Shown: in pieces, positions 9,106-17,514 of the stretch
Numbering within the stretch: the stretch's first letter is position 1
Layout of the letters: every line of letters begins with the position of its first letter
DNA from: Chryseobacterium gilvum
Lineage (GTDB): Bacteria; Bacteroidota; Bacteroidia; Flavobacteriales; Weeksellaceae
Direction of reading: 5' to 3'
Length of the DNA stretch: 64,000 bases
Assembly: GCF_025628965.1 (NCBI RefSeq)
Contig: NZ_JAOTEN010000001.1
Location: forward strand, 372,001-436,000
Notes under the pieces: generated by a model
The model's input: only the letters and a program-made list of their open reading frames with translations
Databases searched by the model: none
Told to the model about the DNA's origin: nothing
Made by a program: the position numbers and the translations under genes

Positions 9106-9744
9106 TTATATATAAATCTTTTCCTTCGTTTTTGGCAGCACTATCTGTCTCTGTTTTTCCTGATTTCTGTTTTGAAGGTTGATTTTTATTCCTTTTTTGA
9201 AGAAAATTTCTTTTTCAGACTTTCCATTATCAGGAATATCCGTGCTTTCCACCTCTTTTTCATAGATAATTTGTCCTGTTGAAAGATTATAATCAACATC
9301 CACCCAATAATCTCCCGGTCTTCCATAGGTTGAAGAAAAACCAATCAGCTCAAAATGGCCGTTCTGAAGCCGGTATTTATCGGTAACGCCCCATTTCCAA
9401 CTGCTTCCGCCCGATTGCGAAATGATTAAAATCCCTTTTTCTATTTTGGTTTCGCCATAAGGGTCACCCATCATTCCTCCGTCCTGGCTTTTTAAGATCG
9501 CGTTTCTTGATTTTTCCAGTACAGTCCATTTTCCGTTTACATTTTTTAGGATCTGAATTTCACGGATATTTCCAAAATCAGTTGAATCTTTTGTGTTGTA
9601 TACGATTACTTTTTCAGGAATTGTATCATCATCCAGATCTCCGTCTATTGATTCGATAATCTCCGAACCTTCAGGCTGAAGTTCTTTTTGGGCAAAATAT
9701 ATATTGCTGAACATAACGGTTAAAAAACAAAGTATACAATTCAT
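9106..9744 (-). CDS. hypothetical secreted protein, 212 aa
   Basis: The N-terminus is hydrophobic and ends in a likely signal-peptidase site (CFLTVMFSNIYFAQ|KE). The mature part starts with an acidic stretch containing IDGDLDDDTIPEKVIVYN, which resembles the calcium-binding FG-GAP/VCBS-type repeat seen in secreted Bacteroidota proteins; this is a weak inference. The middle is rich in Gly/Ser/Trp (SQSGGSSWKWG). No enzyme motif is visible. It converges with the sigma factor gene, and nothing clearly regulatory precedes it. Confidence 0.65.
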   Translation of the reverse strand: MNCILCFLTVMFSNIYFAQKELQPEGSEIIESIDGDLDDDTIPEKVIVYNTKDSTDFGNIREIQILKNVNGKWTVLEKSRNAILKSQDGGMMGDPYGETKIEKGILIISQSGGSSWKWGVTDKYRLQNGHFELIGFSSTYGRPGDYWVDVDYNLSTGQIIYEKEVESTDIPDNGKSEKEIFFKKGIKINLQNRNQEKQRQIVLPKTKEKIYI

Positions 9745-9826
9745 GATATCATTCTTAATGATTTAAATATACAGAATTATCTGTTTCATCAATGCTGCTG
9801 TTTGATGGTTTCGATAAAAAAATCCT

Positions 9827-9834
9827 TAACTTTG
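9827..9834 (+). promoter_or_regulatory. -7 promoter element for lipA (TAACTTTG)
   Basis: TAACTTTG lies 19 nt before the lipA ATG; a TTTG at 9801-9804 could be the -33 element, with a 22-nt spacer. Confidence 0.5.
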
Positions 9835-9853
9835 AGGTCAATTTTAGAAATCG

Positions 9854-10720
9854 ATGGAGAATTCAGTTCAGGATACAACCGTTCAAAAACCCAAATGGAT
9901 TCGTGTAAAACTTCCTACCGGAAAAAATTACAGAGAGCTCAGAACTTTGGTTGACAAATATAAATTAAATACCATCTGCCAAAGCGGAAGCTGTCCGAAT
10001 ATGGGTGAATGTTGGGGAGAAGGTACAGCAACCTTTATGATTCTAGGAAATATCTGTACAAGAAGCTGCGGTTTTTGTGGTGTAAAAACAGGTAAACCGC
10101 TTGATGTAAATTGGGATGAGCCTGAAAAGGTAGCCAGATCAATCAAATTAATGAAAATCAAACATGCCGTCTTGACTTCTGTAGACCGTGATGATTTGAA
10201 AGACATGGGATCTATTCTTTGGGGCGAAACCGTAAATGCGGTAAGAAGAATATCTCCCGGAACAACCATGGAAACTCTAATCCCTGATTTTCAGGGACTG
10301 ACAAAACACCTCGACAGAATGGTAGAGGTAGCGCCGGAAGTGATCTCTCATAATATGGAAACAGTAAAACGCCTGACAAGAGAAGTGAGAATCCAGGCAA
10401 AATATGAGAGAAGCCTTGAAGTACTGCGATATTTAAAAGAGGCAGGACAAAGAAGAACCAAAACCGGTGTAATGCTTGGTTTGGGAGAAACAAAAGACGA
10501 GGTTTTTCAGACTATTGAAGATATCAGAAATGCGAATGTGGATGTGATTACATTAGGACAGTATTTGCAGCCTACCAAAAAACATCTGCCGGTAAAAAAA
10601 TTCATTACGCCCGAAGAATTTGACGAACTGGGAGATTTCGCAAGAAGCTTAGGTTTCAGACATGTTGAAAGTTCGCCGCTTGTGAGAAGTTCTTACCACG
10701 CAGAAAAACATATTCACTAA
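9854..10720 (+). CDS. lipA: lipoyl synthase
   Basis: This radical-SAM enzyme inserts two sulfur atoms into protein-bound octanoyl groups to make lipoate. Both iron-sulfur motifs are present: the auxiliary cluster Cys42, Cys47 and Cys53 in [12 protein letters not shown], and the radical-SAM CX3CX2C at Cys68, Cys72 and Cys75 (CTRSCGFC). The 288-residue length is usual, and the conserved C-terminal [12 protein letters not shown] is present with its terminal Ser motif. It is monocistronic with a strong terminator; lipB is not adjacent. Confidence 0.97.
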   Translation: MENSVQDTTVQKPKWIRVKLPTGKNYRELRTLVDKYKLNTICQSGSCPNMGECWGEGTATFMILGNICTRSCGFCGVKTGKPLDVNWDEPEKVARSIKLMKIKHAVLTSVDRDDLKDMGSILWGETVNAVRRISPGTTMETLIPDFQGLTKHLDRMVEVAPEVISHNMETVKRLTREVRIQAKYERSLEVLRYLKEAGQRRTKTGVMLGLGETKDEVFQTIEDIRNANVDVITLGQYLQPTKKHLPVKKFITPEEFDELGDFARSLGFRHVESSPLVRSSYHAEKHIH

Positions 10721-10724
10721 ATAA

Positions 10725-10756
10725 AAATCGCTCCAATTCAGGAGCGATTTTTTTTA
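10725..10756 (+). terminator. intrinsic terminator after lipA
   Basis: AAATCGCTCC (10725-10734) pairs with GGAGCGATTT (10741-10750), followed by T residues. Confidence 0.85.
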
Positions 10757-10762
10757 TGATTA

Positions 10763-11305
10763 TTACAGATTATGTTTTACCCAGATTAATGCATCGGTTT
10801 GATATCCTATCTTTTTTGCTTTTGTTAAAAATCGCTGTTTGATATTTTCAGGAATTTCTTTGGTGCGGGACAAAATCCAGAGGTATTTCACATTATTTCC
10901 TGAGACCAATGCATATTGATAATCATCATCAATATCGATAACATTATATCCTGCCCAAAAAGGTTTAAAGAACGACACTTTTAATCTTGCTTCTGTTTTG
11001 TCATTCACAAACCGGGCTTCACCTACCGATTCCTTCCATTCTTTTTTCACATAATTGTAGCCGCGGTTCTGAACACGGATGCTTCCATCAGGATTTTGGG
11101 AATATTCAGCCGTGACGTTGTCCATATTTTTCTCAAATTTATAATCGAAACGTGCGATTTCGTACCATTTGCCAAGATATTTTTCAGAATTGAAATTGGA
11201 AACGGCTGTTGCACCTTCTGGAATGCCTACCGAACAGGAATTCAGGATCAGTAATCCTATAATCCCTAAAGAAACGGGAACGGCTATTTTTTGAAATACT
11301 TTCAT
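10763..11305 (-). CDS. blc: lipocalin family lipoprotein (Blc-like)
   Basis: This is an outer-membrane lipocalin of 180 residues; bacterial homologues bind fatty acids or lysophospholipids during envelope stress. The lipobox ILNSC is at about residue 24. The first lipocalin motif reads YLGKWYEIARFDYKFEK (GxW near residue 47), and the C-terminal ILSRTKEIPENIK corresponds to the family's SRxP-type segment. It stands alone, convergent with lipA. The symbol is by family resemblance. Confidence 0.85.
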   Translation of the reverse strand: MKVFQKIAVPVSLGIIGLLILNSCSVGIPEGATAVSNFNSEKYLGKWYEIARFDYKFEKNMDNVTAEYSQNPDGSIRVQNRGYNYVKKEWKESVGEARFVNDKTEARLKVSFFKPFWAGYNVIDIDDDYQYALVSGNNVKYLWILSRTKEIPENIKQRFLTKAKKIGYQTDALIWVKHNL

Positions 11306-11366
11306 ACGATTTTATTTGTGAACGTTTAAATTCAAAAATAATGCCTTTAAAATGATCAATACATGA

Positions 11367-12101
11367 TTATGAAAACATTTTGAGAAAACGGTCTTTAAAA
11401 CTTCCGGAAACTTCAATTTCGGTATTGTCTGATAAGGTTGCAGTACCTCCTTTCTGATATGATTTTACAAAGGAAGTATTGATAATATGAGAACGGTGCA
11501 CCCGCACAAACGGAGGTTCCAGCAAGTCATCAAAATGCTTTAAAAACCGGCAGACCATTTTTTTAGAATGATCCGCAAGATAAACCTGGGTGAAATTTCC
11601 GTCTGCCTGAAGTCGTACGATTTCTTCTGTTCTCACCACATCAAATCCCTGAAGCGTAGGAAGAATCAGCTGCTGTTTTTCAGGTTTCAGTTTCAGGTTT
11701 TCAAGTAAAATTTTATTCCGGTTCAGCTCATCTTTATTCTGAATATTCTCTGCGACTTTATTTACTGCTATAATAAGTTCCTGAATATCAATAGGTTTTA
11801 ATATATAATAACTCGCAGACTTATTCAGTGCCTGTAAAGAATATTGAGAAAATGCAGTGATAAAAATGGTTTCATAAGAAAACTCTTTTGTGGCTTCCAA
11901 CACGTCAAAAGCATTTCCGAAAGGCATTTCCACATCCAGAAAGACCAATTGTGGCTGAATTTCTGCGATCAGCGGAACGGCTTCTTTTATGTTTTCAGCT
12001 TCGCCTGCAATCTCAATTTGCGGGCAGTACTTGGATAGGTAATTTCTAAGCACATCCCTTGCAATTTTTTCGTCATCGACGAGTACAGATTTTATTTTCA
12101 T
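11367..12101 (-). CDS. LytTR-family response regulator
   Basis: This two-component regulator has 244 residues. The receiver domain (about 1-120) has the acidic pair Asp9/Asp10, the phospho-acceptor Asp56 in VFLDVEMP and Lys in YYILKPID. The LytTR DNA-binding domain covers about 140-244 (RLQADGNFTQVYL, FVRVHRSHIINTSFVK). It lies 52 bp downstream of its histidine kinase, on the same strand. LytTR proteins usually bind pairs of ~10-bp direct repeats 21-22 bp apart; exactly such pairs occur at 13960-13990 and 15799-15829, so those promoters are probable targets. Confidence 0.92.
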   Translation of the reverse strand: MKIKSVLVDDEKIARDVLRNYLSKYCPQIEIAGEAENIKEAVPLIAEIQPQLVFLDVEMPFGNAFDVLEATKEFSYETIFITAFSQYSLQALNKSASYYILKPIDIQELIIAVNKVAENIQNKDELNRNKILLENLKLKPEKQQLILPTLQGFDVVRTEEIVRLQADGNFTQVYLADHSKKMVCRFLKHFDDLLEPPFVRVHRSHIINTSFVKSYQKGGTATLSDNTEIEVSGSFKDRFLKMFS

Positions 12102-12153
12102 ACTTTATTATTGATTAAAGGAATGTTTATACTTATACAGTTTACATTTCAAT

Positions 12154-13920
12154 CTAAATAATCATCAGGATTTCTACCAAAACGCCGTTTTCCAAATCTT
12201 TTATAGTACACGTTATGTCTTTTTTATAGAGATCATTCAAAAGTTTGATCCTTTCTAACGTGTTTTTCATTCCTCGGCCTTCCCGGCTTTTCTGGTGGAT
12301 GGTTTTCTGTTTTTTACTTTCTTTTATTCCGATTCCGTTGTCTTCGATAAAGATATTCAGAAATTCATTTTTCTTTTCAAATCTGAGCTTTAAAAATCCT
12401 TTTTCGCTTCTATAACGCAACCCATGCCAGATTGCATTTTCTAAGAACGGCTGAACCAACATTCCCGGGAGCTGTAGATTCTGCAGGTTCAGATGTTCAT
12501 CTACGGTAATCTGGTAATCGAACTTATCTGCAAAACGTGTTTTTTCTAACGCTAAATAATTTTCAAGCAGATCCAGTTCCTGCTGAAACGGGATAAAATC
12601 TTCCGTTGAATTTTCCATCACGCCGCGCATAAGCTTTGAAAATTTGGTTAAATACTGATTGGCTTCCAGCTCGTTATTGGTTGCAATGAATTGATTGACA
12701 CTGTTTAAGCTGTTAAATATAAAATGCGGATTCATCTCGCGGCGGAGCGACTGCAATGCGATTTTTTTATTTTTGACCTGAACTTTTTTTAATGTTCTGA
12801 ATATAAATCCGATTAAAATAATCAAAACGAATAATGTTCCTATTAAACTGTAATTGAAGATGTTTTTTTTGCGGATCAGCTCGTCTTTCAGCTGTTTTTC
12901 TTTCTCCAGCTGGCTGATTCTCTGTTCTGTATCTTCCAGAATCTTGTTATCTACCAAACTTCTGTCTTTAGAAACCAGGTCGGGCAATTTTCCAAGAAAA
13001 TCGCGATACAACTGTACGGAGGCTTCTGTATTTTCTGAAATCTGGTATAAGCTGTCGAGTCTTTTTACACTTTTCTGTGCTTCAAGCGTATGCCCTTTCT
13101 GTAAAGCAATTCCGTAGGCATTTTTTAAAAGCTTGATGGCTTCTGTAGGATCATTTTTTTTAATATAAATATCTGCGAGTTCCTGAATCTGTTCTACTTT
13201 TTCCTGCGAATTTTTATTGACGAAATCTTCCTGTAAAACTTTCTTTTTGGCTTTAATCGCTTTATCAAAATCTTTATTTTCAAGATAAAAATCAGTTAAT
13301 TTCTGATTGATTTCCAGAGCCTGCTGCGGCGCATCTTTTTTAGAAATTGAATAGGCGTTATTTAAATTTTTTTCCGCTTTTGGGATATCATTCTGTTTGA
13401 TGTAAATATCTGCCATCTGACTATAGCTGTCTGCTAATTCAGCTTTTTCGCTTCCTTTGTCAATGATGTCGATGTTGTTTTGTATAGCTTCTGCCTGTAT
13501 GGTTTGGGATGATGAAGATAATCTTGCGGCATCGTTCGAATTTAATGCTTTTTTCTGTTTAGAGTATCCAATATTAGAGGCGGTTTCGTAATTGGCAACT
13601 GCAGATTTTACTTTGTTTTGTTTTTCCTGTGCCTGTGCAAGCTTTCGGGTTACTTTCTCCAGGTTCTGCTTATCGTTTAGTTTTTCGTATAAGCTTTTTG
13701 ATTTTAAGAGATATTCTTCGCTTTTGGGAAAATTGCCATTATTGAAAAACGTTTCTGCAATGTTATAGTATGAATCTGCCTGTGCAGATTCGTTTTTGGT
13801 ATCTACGGCCTGCTTCAGCTTTTCAGATTCTGCCTGAACTTCTTTTGCAACACTGACATTCTGAGAATAAAAATTCCCAAAACCCAATAAAAAAAGAAGC
13901 GTAACAATCCAAATTTTCAT
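12154..13920 (-). CDS. TPR-containing sensor histidine kinase (LytS/His_kinase family)
   Basis: This is the sensor partner of the LytTR regulator. It has a signal peptide or N-terminal anchor (IWIVTLLFLLGFGNFYSQ), then a periplasmic region of TPR-like helical repeats (about 30-300), a coiled coil (ISQLEKEKQLKDELIRKKN), one transmembrane helix (about 358-375), and the His_kinase domain with MNPHFIFNSLNSV (phospho-acceptor His near 399) and a GHKL ATPase (IEDNGIGI). An upstream extension to 13953 is possible, but the ATG at 13920 precedes the signal. The paired direct repeats lie only ~40 bp upstream, so the system may also regulate itself. Confidence 0.9.
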   Translation of the reverse strand: MKIWIVTLLFLLGFGNFYSQNVSVAKEVQAESEKLKQAVDTKNESAQADSYYNIAETFFNNGNFPKSEEYLLKSKSLYEKLNDKQNLEKVTRKLAQAQEKQNKVKSAVANYETASNIGYSKQKKALNSNDAARLSSSSQTIQAEAIQNNIDIIDKGSEKAELADSYSQMADIYIKQNDIPKAEKNLNNAYSISKKDAPQQALEINQKLTDFYLENKDFDKAIKAKKKVLQEDFVNKNSQEKVEQIQELADIYIKKNDPTEAIKLLKNAYGIALQKGHTLEAQKSVKRLDSLYQISENTEASVQLYRDFLGKLPDLVSKDRSLVDNKILEDTEQRISQLEKEKQLKDELIRKKNIFNYSLIGTLFVLIILIGFIFRTLKKVQVKNKKIALQSLRREMNPHFIFNSLNSVNQFIATNNELEANQYLTKFSKLMRGVMENSTEDFIPFQQELDLLENYLALEKTRFADKFDYQITVDEHLNLQNLQLPGMLVQPFLENAIWHGLRYRSEKGFLKLRFEKKNEFLNIFIEDNGIGIKESKKQKTIHQKSREGRGMKNTLERIKLLNDLYKKDITCTIKDLENGVLVEILMII

Positions 13921-13959
13921 AAAACAAAGATATGCATATATACAGTTTGGCAAAAACTA

Positions 13960-13990
13960 TTCACCAAGTGAAAATACGGCTTTACCAAGT
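13960..13990 (+). promoter_or_regulatory. direct-repeat pair, likely LytTR binding site (copy A)
   Basis: TTCACCAAGT (13960-13969) and TTTACCAAGT (13981-13990) are 21 bp apart, two helical turns. The same pair with the same spacing occurs at 15799-15829. A -7 box TAAGTTTG follows at 14019-14026 with no -33 TTG at the proper distance, as expected for an activated promoter. Confidence 0.65.
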
Positions 13991-14018
13991 TGACTGCTGT
14001 AGACTTTGATCCGACCGC

Positions 14019-14026
14019 TAAGTTTG
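14019..14026 (+). promoter_or_regulatory. -7 element (TAAGTTTG) for the 14051 operon
   Basis: This is a full match to TAnnTTTG, 28 nt downstream of the second ACCAAGT repeat and 24 nt before the ATG at 14051. Confidence 0.6.
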
Positions 14027-14050
14027 CAGTATAATTTAAAATTAATTGTT

Positions 14051-14626
14051 ATGAAAAACAGCTCGCTTTTAATTCATTTTATTCTTTTATGCCTGAGTTG
14101 CAATCTGCATTCTCAAACCAAATTAATCTCCTACAAAAGCCATAGCGGGGATATGAAATATTTTGAAAAAAGCATTACAGAAGATCGCTACAATACCAAT
14201 TATTCCAATCTGGGAATGGCACCCGAAAGGTATGTCACCAATTCGAAACTGGATAGCGTCATTATCATCGACAGCAAAAAAAGTGTCATTGTCACTTCTT
14301 TATTCTGCAAAAACGTACGAAGCGGAAACACCGAAAGATGGAAGCCCGGAAGAGATACCGTTTATAATCATCCCGTCTTTTCTGAAGGCAATTTAGACAG
14401 TATAAAAAATGTGCTCAGAAAAGAGTACCATTTTAAAAATGATATTGACAGCACAGTATTTCTTAGGTATGATCGTAAGACAAAAAAGTACAAGCCGTTC
14501 CGTGTAAAAAAATTAAAAAGAACCGCCGAAATAAGAAATTCTGTAATATCTGAGAAAACAATGTATTCATTGGTGATGAGTATCGCGGTTTTGGGAGCTT
14601 TATTTATCTATAAAAAACAGCGTTAG
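14051..14626 (+). CDS. hypothetical secreted protein, ~191 aa, first gene of a LytTR-linked operon
   Basis: I do not recognise the family. It has a signal peptide (IHFILLCLSCNLHSQ) and a polar body, and it ends in a Lys-rich stretch (KTKKYKPFRVKKLKR) followed by one hydrophobic helix near the C-terminus (SLVMSIAVLGALFIY) and KKQR, which suggests a C-terminal membrane anchor. A longer ORF starting at 14006 would begin upstream of the -7 box, so the ATG at 14051 is preferred. The next gene begins 9 bp later. The promoter carries the paired direct repeats, so control by the adjacent kinase/LytTR pair is likely. Confidence 0.7.
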   Translation: MKNSSLLIHFILLCLSCNLHSQTKLISYKSHSGDMKYFEKSITEDRYNTNYSNLGMAPERYVTNSKLDSVIIIDSKKSVIVTSLFCKNVRSGNTERWKPGRDTVYNHPVFSEGNLDSIKNVLRKEYHFKNDIDSTVFLRYDRKTKKYKPFRVKKLKRTAEIRNSVISEKTMYSLVMSIAVLGALFIYKKQR

Positions 14627-14635
14627 AAATTTGAA

Positions 14636-15775
14636 ATGGGCAGTACATCAGTTGTTTTCAGAAAATTCAATATTTTTTGCGGTGTTTTTTTTCTGCAATT
14701 CATCCTTTTTTTTCCGTTGGGCTTTTTGAATAGTTTTCAGTTGAAAATTACTCGTTTTATATTCGGGAATTGCACTCAGTTTTTTTTACAATATTTTCTT
14801 CATAAAAAAAATGTGAGAATAGATTACAGTTCAGATAGCAGTTCGATGTTGATCCTAATTCTTATTTTGCTTTTTACATCTGGAGTTTTCAGTTTTGCTA
14901 TCAGGAAAAAATGGGCAGCGTATTTTTTAGTAATAGCAGAATATGTAGGAGTACTGTATATTTCTGTTATTCTGATAAAATACGGCAGTGACAAAATTTT
15001 TCACACTCAGTTTCCGAAGCCTGAATCTAATATTTTATTGACAAGATTCGGGAATCTGGATAAAGATATTGTATTCTGGAGTACAATAGGAACGTCAAAA
15101 ATCTACAATTCGGTTATAGGCTTTATTGAGTTTTTTACGGGTATTTTATTGTTGTTCAGGCGTTTTCGTGTTTTCGGATTGCTGTTGGCGATCATCAGTT
15201 TCACTCAGATACTGATCATCAATATCGGATTTGATATTTCTGTAAAGCTTTTTTCATCTATTTTACTTATAATGAGTATTTTCCTTGTAAGAAAAGAAGG
15301 ATGGAAGCTCATTTTAAAGATGATTCATCTTCCTAAAGAAACTTTCTTTGACCAGTCTTCGTTTCTGCCTTACACCACTTTTTTTAAAATCCTGGTTGTA
15401 GGAATTGTACTGGTTAAAATAGCAATGCCGTATTTGAAGAAAGAAGATCAAAAAAACGCATTGAATATAAGCGGAACTTATCTTGTCACATCTTCAGGAA
15501 GCCCCTATCAATATTTATTTTTCCATAAAGACCAATATCTGATTTTTATGGAAAAACATTCTGAAAAAATGACTGTATTTCATTATGATATGTATGTAGA
15601 TCACTACATAATTCTTGAAGATAACCAACACCATATTTCTAAGCATATATTGTTAGAAAATCATCAGGACAGTACTATTGTTTTTTCTTTTAAAAACCAG
15701 ATCATACATGCTAAAGCGGTCAATTCTGAAAAAATGAATGTATTGCAAGACAGATTGCATATGTTGATAGATTAA
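14636..15775 (+). CDS. hypothetical polytopic membrane protein, 379 aa
   Basis: This is an unrecognised integral membrane protein with about seven hydrophobic segments between residues 10 and 265, and a soluble C-terminal domain of ~110 residues. The loop IKYGSDKIFHTQFPKP followed by paired helices has some DoxX/terminal-oxidase-subunit flavour, but the match is weak. It follows the secreted-protein gene by 9 bp (same operon) and is therefore probably under the LytTR system. No terminator is visible behind it, and the second repeat pair begins 24 bp after its stop. Confidence 0.65.
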   Translation: MGSTSVVFRKFNIFCGVFFLQFILFFPLGFLNSFQLKITRFIFGNCTQFFLQYFLHKKNVRIDYSSDSSSMLILILILLFTSGVFSFAIRKKWAAYFLVIAEYVGVLYISVILIKYGSDKIFHTQFPKPESNILLTRFGNLDKDIVFWSTIGTSKIYNSVIGFIEFFTGILLLFRRFRVFGLLLAIISFTQILIINIGFDISVKLFSSILLIMSIFLVRKEGWKLILKMIHLPKETFFDQSSFLPYTTFFKILVVGIVLVKIAMPYLKKEDQKNALNISGTYLVTSSGSPYQYLFFHKDQYLIFMEKHSEKMTVFHYDMYVDHYIILEDNQHHISKHILLENHQDSTIVFSFKNQIIHAKAVNSEKMNVLQDRLHMLID

Positions 15776-15798
15776 TGATTAATCGTGGCAAATAACTA

Positions 15799-15829
15799 TT
15801 CACCAAGTCAAAACTCCCATTTACCAAGT
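15799..15829 (+). promoter_or_regulatory. direct-repeat pair, likely LytTR binding site (copy B)
   Basis: TTCACCAAGT (15799-15808) and TTTACCAAGT (15820-15829), 21 bp apart, repeat copy A exactly while the spacer differs (the 5' flank ACTA is also shared). A -7-like TAACTTTA lies at 15857-15864. Confidence 0.65.
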
Positions 15830-15856
15830 TTCTGTAAGTAAGGTTTTATTTCAGAA

Positions 15857-15864
15857 TAACTTTA
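15857..15864 (+). promoter_or_regulatory. -7-like element (TAACTTTA) for the muiA-like operon
   Basis: It matches TAnnTTTG at all but the last base, lies 27 nt after the second repeat (28 nt in copy A) and 24 nt before the ATG at 15889. Confidence 0.5.
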
Positions 15865-15888
15865 CAGTACAATAATAAATAATAAACT

Positions 15889-17484
15889 ATGCGACATTAC
15901 TTTTTAATCTTCATATTTTCTTTTTCCTTTTTTAAATCTCAGGAAATCAGGAAAGAAATCGAAGTAAAACAGGCTACCGTTTTTCTGCAGGGTGCAAAAG
16001 TGTTCGGAAGTACTCAGGTGAACCTTCAGAAAGGGAGAAATATTGTAAAAATCATCAATCTTCCAAATGATCTTGATGAAAATACCTACAAAATCAATCT
16101 TGAGAAAAGCACCACATTGCTTTCTATAACGCCTCAAAGTAGCTTGCCAAAAGGTGACGAATTATCAGAGGAAGAAAAAAAACTGGATGATGAAAGAAAA
16201 AAACTGCAGAGACAGGCCGCTCTTTTAAACATTCAGATTAATAATCTTACGGGAGAACAGAATATTATTAATGATAATCTGAAAGTATCGACCAATGACA
16301 GGGCTACACCGCAGGAACAGCTCATCAAACTCACTTCATTTTACCGTAAAAGAATGTTGGAAATTGATAATCAGATCTTCTTGCTCAACGAGCAGAAAAG
16401 CGTTTTTGATGAAGGAATCGCTAAAATCAATAAGCAATTTTCAGATCAGCAGACCGATAAAAATAAGATCAGAAAAGAACTTCTACTGGAAATTCTTGCA
16501 GACCGCGAGATGAGTTTAGATTTAGGAATCAGCTATATCGTTTCCAATGCAGGATGGGTTCCTTCATACGATCTGAGAGCAGAATCTACCAAAAAGCCTT
16601 TTGAAATTGTCTACAAAGGAAAAATTTATCAGAGAACCGGCCAGGATTGGAATAATGTAAAACTTTTCGTCTCTACCTACAAACCGTCGTACAACCAAAA
16701 CAGGCCTATCTTATTACCATTGTATGTCGCCGAATATACTCCATACAATTATGATAAAGACAAAGTAGGGTATGACGCAAAAAAAGTGTCGGAAGAAGTG
16801 AATTCTTATCAGATGAGAGATGTATCTGTAGTGGCAAGTCAGGTTCCCGTAGCGACTGTTTCAGACAGCCAGATGAATGTTCTGTATGAACTGAACTACA
16901 AGCAAAGTATTGTAAGTCAGGACAAAGAACAATATGTCATTTTAGATAAAAAATCGGTTGATGCGACGTACAAATATCATACGGTTCCAAAGCTGAATAA
17001 TCAAGTTTTCCTGATGGCTTTTGTGAAAAACTGGCAAACCTTCAATCTTATTTCCGGAGAAGCCAATATTTATTTTGAAGACAATTACATCGGAAAAACC
17101 AATATTACGAGCAATTACATAAAAGACGAATTCCCGATTTCGCTGGGTGTTGATGAAAGAATTGTCGTAAAAAGAACAAAAATTGAAGATAAAACTGCAC
17201 AAAAAAATTTCAATACCAATAAATGGGATACCGAATCTTATCAGATCACGATCAGAAATAACACCAAAGAAAGTATCGAGCTGGAAATTCTGGATCAGCT
17301 GCCAATCAGTGAAAACTCAAAAATTACAGTAAAAACGCTCAATATAGGTGATGGGATTCTGGATGCTAAAACAGGAAGTATTCTCTGGAACCGGAAAATA
17401 AACAGCGGGGATTCTGAAAAGATCAATTTCTCATTCGAAGTGAGATATCCTAAAGAAATGCAGATACAATATTATAACAGATAA
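15889..17484 (+). CDS. mucoidy-inhibitor MuiA family protein (DUF4140/DUF4139)
   Basis: This is a secreted 531-residue protein. It has a signal peptide (about 1-18), an N-terminal DUF4140-like beta domain (ATVFLQGAKVFGSTQVNL), a long coiled coil at about 90-205, and a C-terminal DUF4139 region (from SYIVSNAGWVPSYDLRAE near 215 to FSFEVRYPKEM at the end). The family is named after a mucoidy inhibitor; its biochemical role is not known. The VWA gene follows after 30 bp. The promoter has the same direct-repeat pair as the 14051 operon, so it probably belongs to the LytTR regulon. Confidence 0.85.
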   Translation: MRHYFLIFIFSFSFFKSQEIRKEIEVKQATVFLQGAKVFGSTQVNLQKGRNIVKIINLPNDLDENTYKINLEKSTTLLSITPQSSLPKGDELSEEEKKLDDERKKLQRQAALLNIQINNLTGEQNIINDNLKVSTNDRATPQEQLIKLTSFYRKRMLEIDNQIFLLNEQKSVFDEGIAKINKQFSDQQTDKNKIRKELLLEILADREMSLDLGISYIVSNAGWVPSYDLRAESTKKPFEIVYKGKIYQRTGQDWNNVKLFVSTYKPSYNQNRPILLPLYVAEYTPYNYDKDKVGYDAKKVSEEVNSYQMRDVSVVASQVPVATVSDSQMNVLYELNYKQSIVSQDKEQYVILDKKSVDATYKYHTVPKLNNQVFLMAFVKNWQTFNLISGEANIYFEDNYIGKTNITSNYIKDEFPISLGVDERIVVKRTKIEDKTAQKNFNTNKWDTESYQITIRNNTKESIELEILDQLPISENSKITVKTLNIGDGILDAKTGSILWNRKINSGDSEKINFSFEVRYPKEMQIQYYNR

Positions 17485-17514
17485 TTAATAGTAGTAATCA
17501 CTAAAAAATACACA

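Noticed and set aside
14006..14050. Upstream in-frame start for the secreted protein gene at 14051
   Set aside because: It lies upstream of the -7 box (14019-14026), and the signal peptide begins only at 14051.
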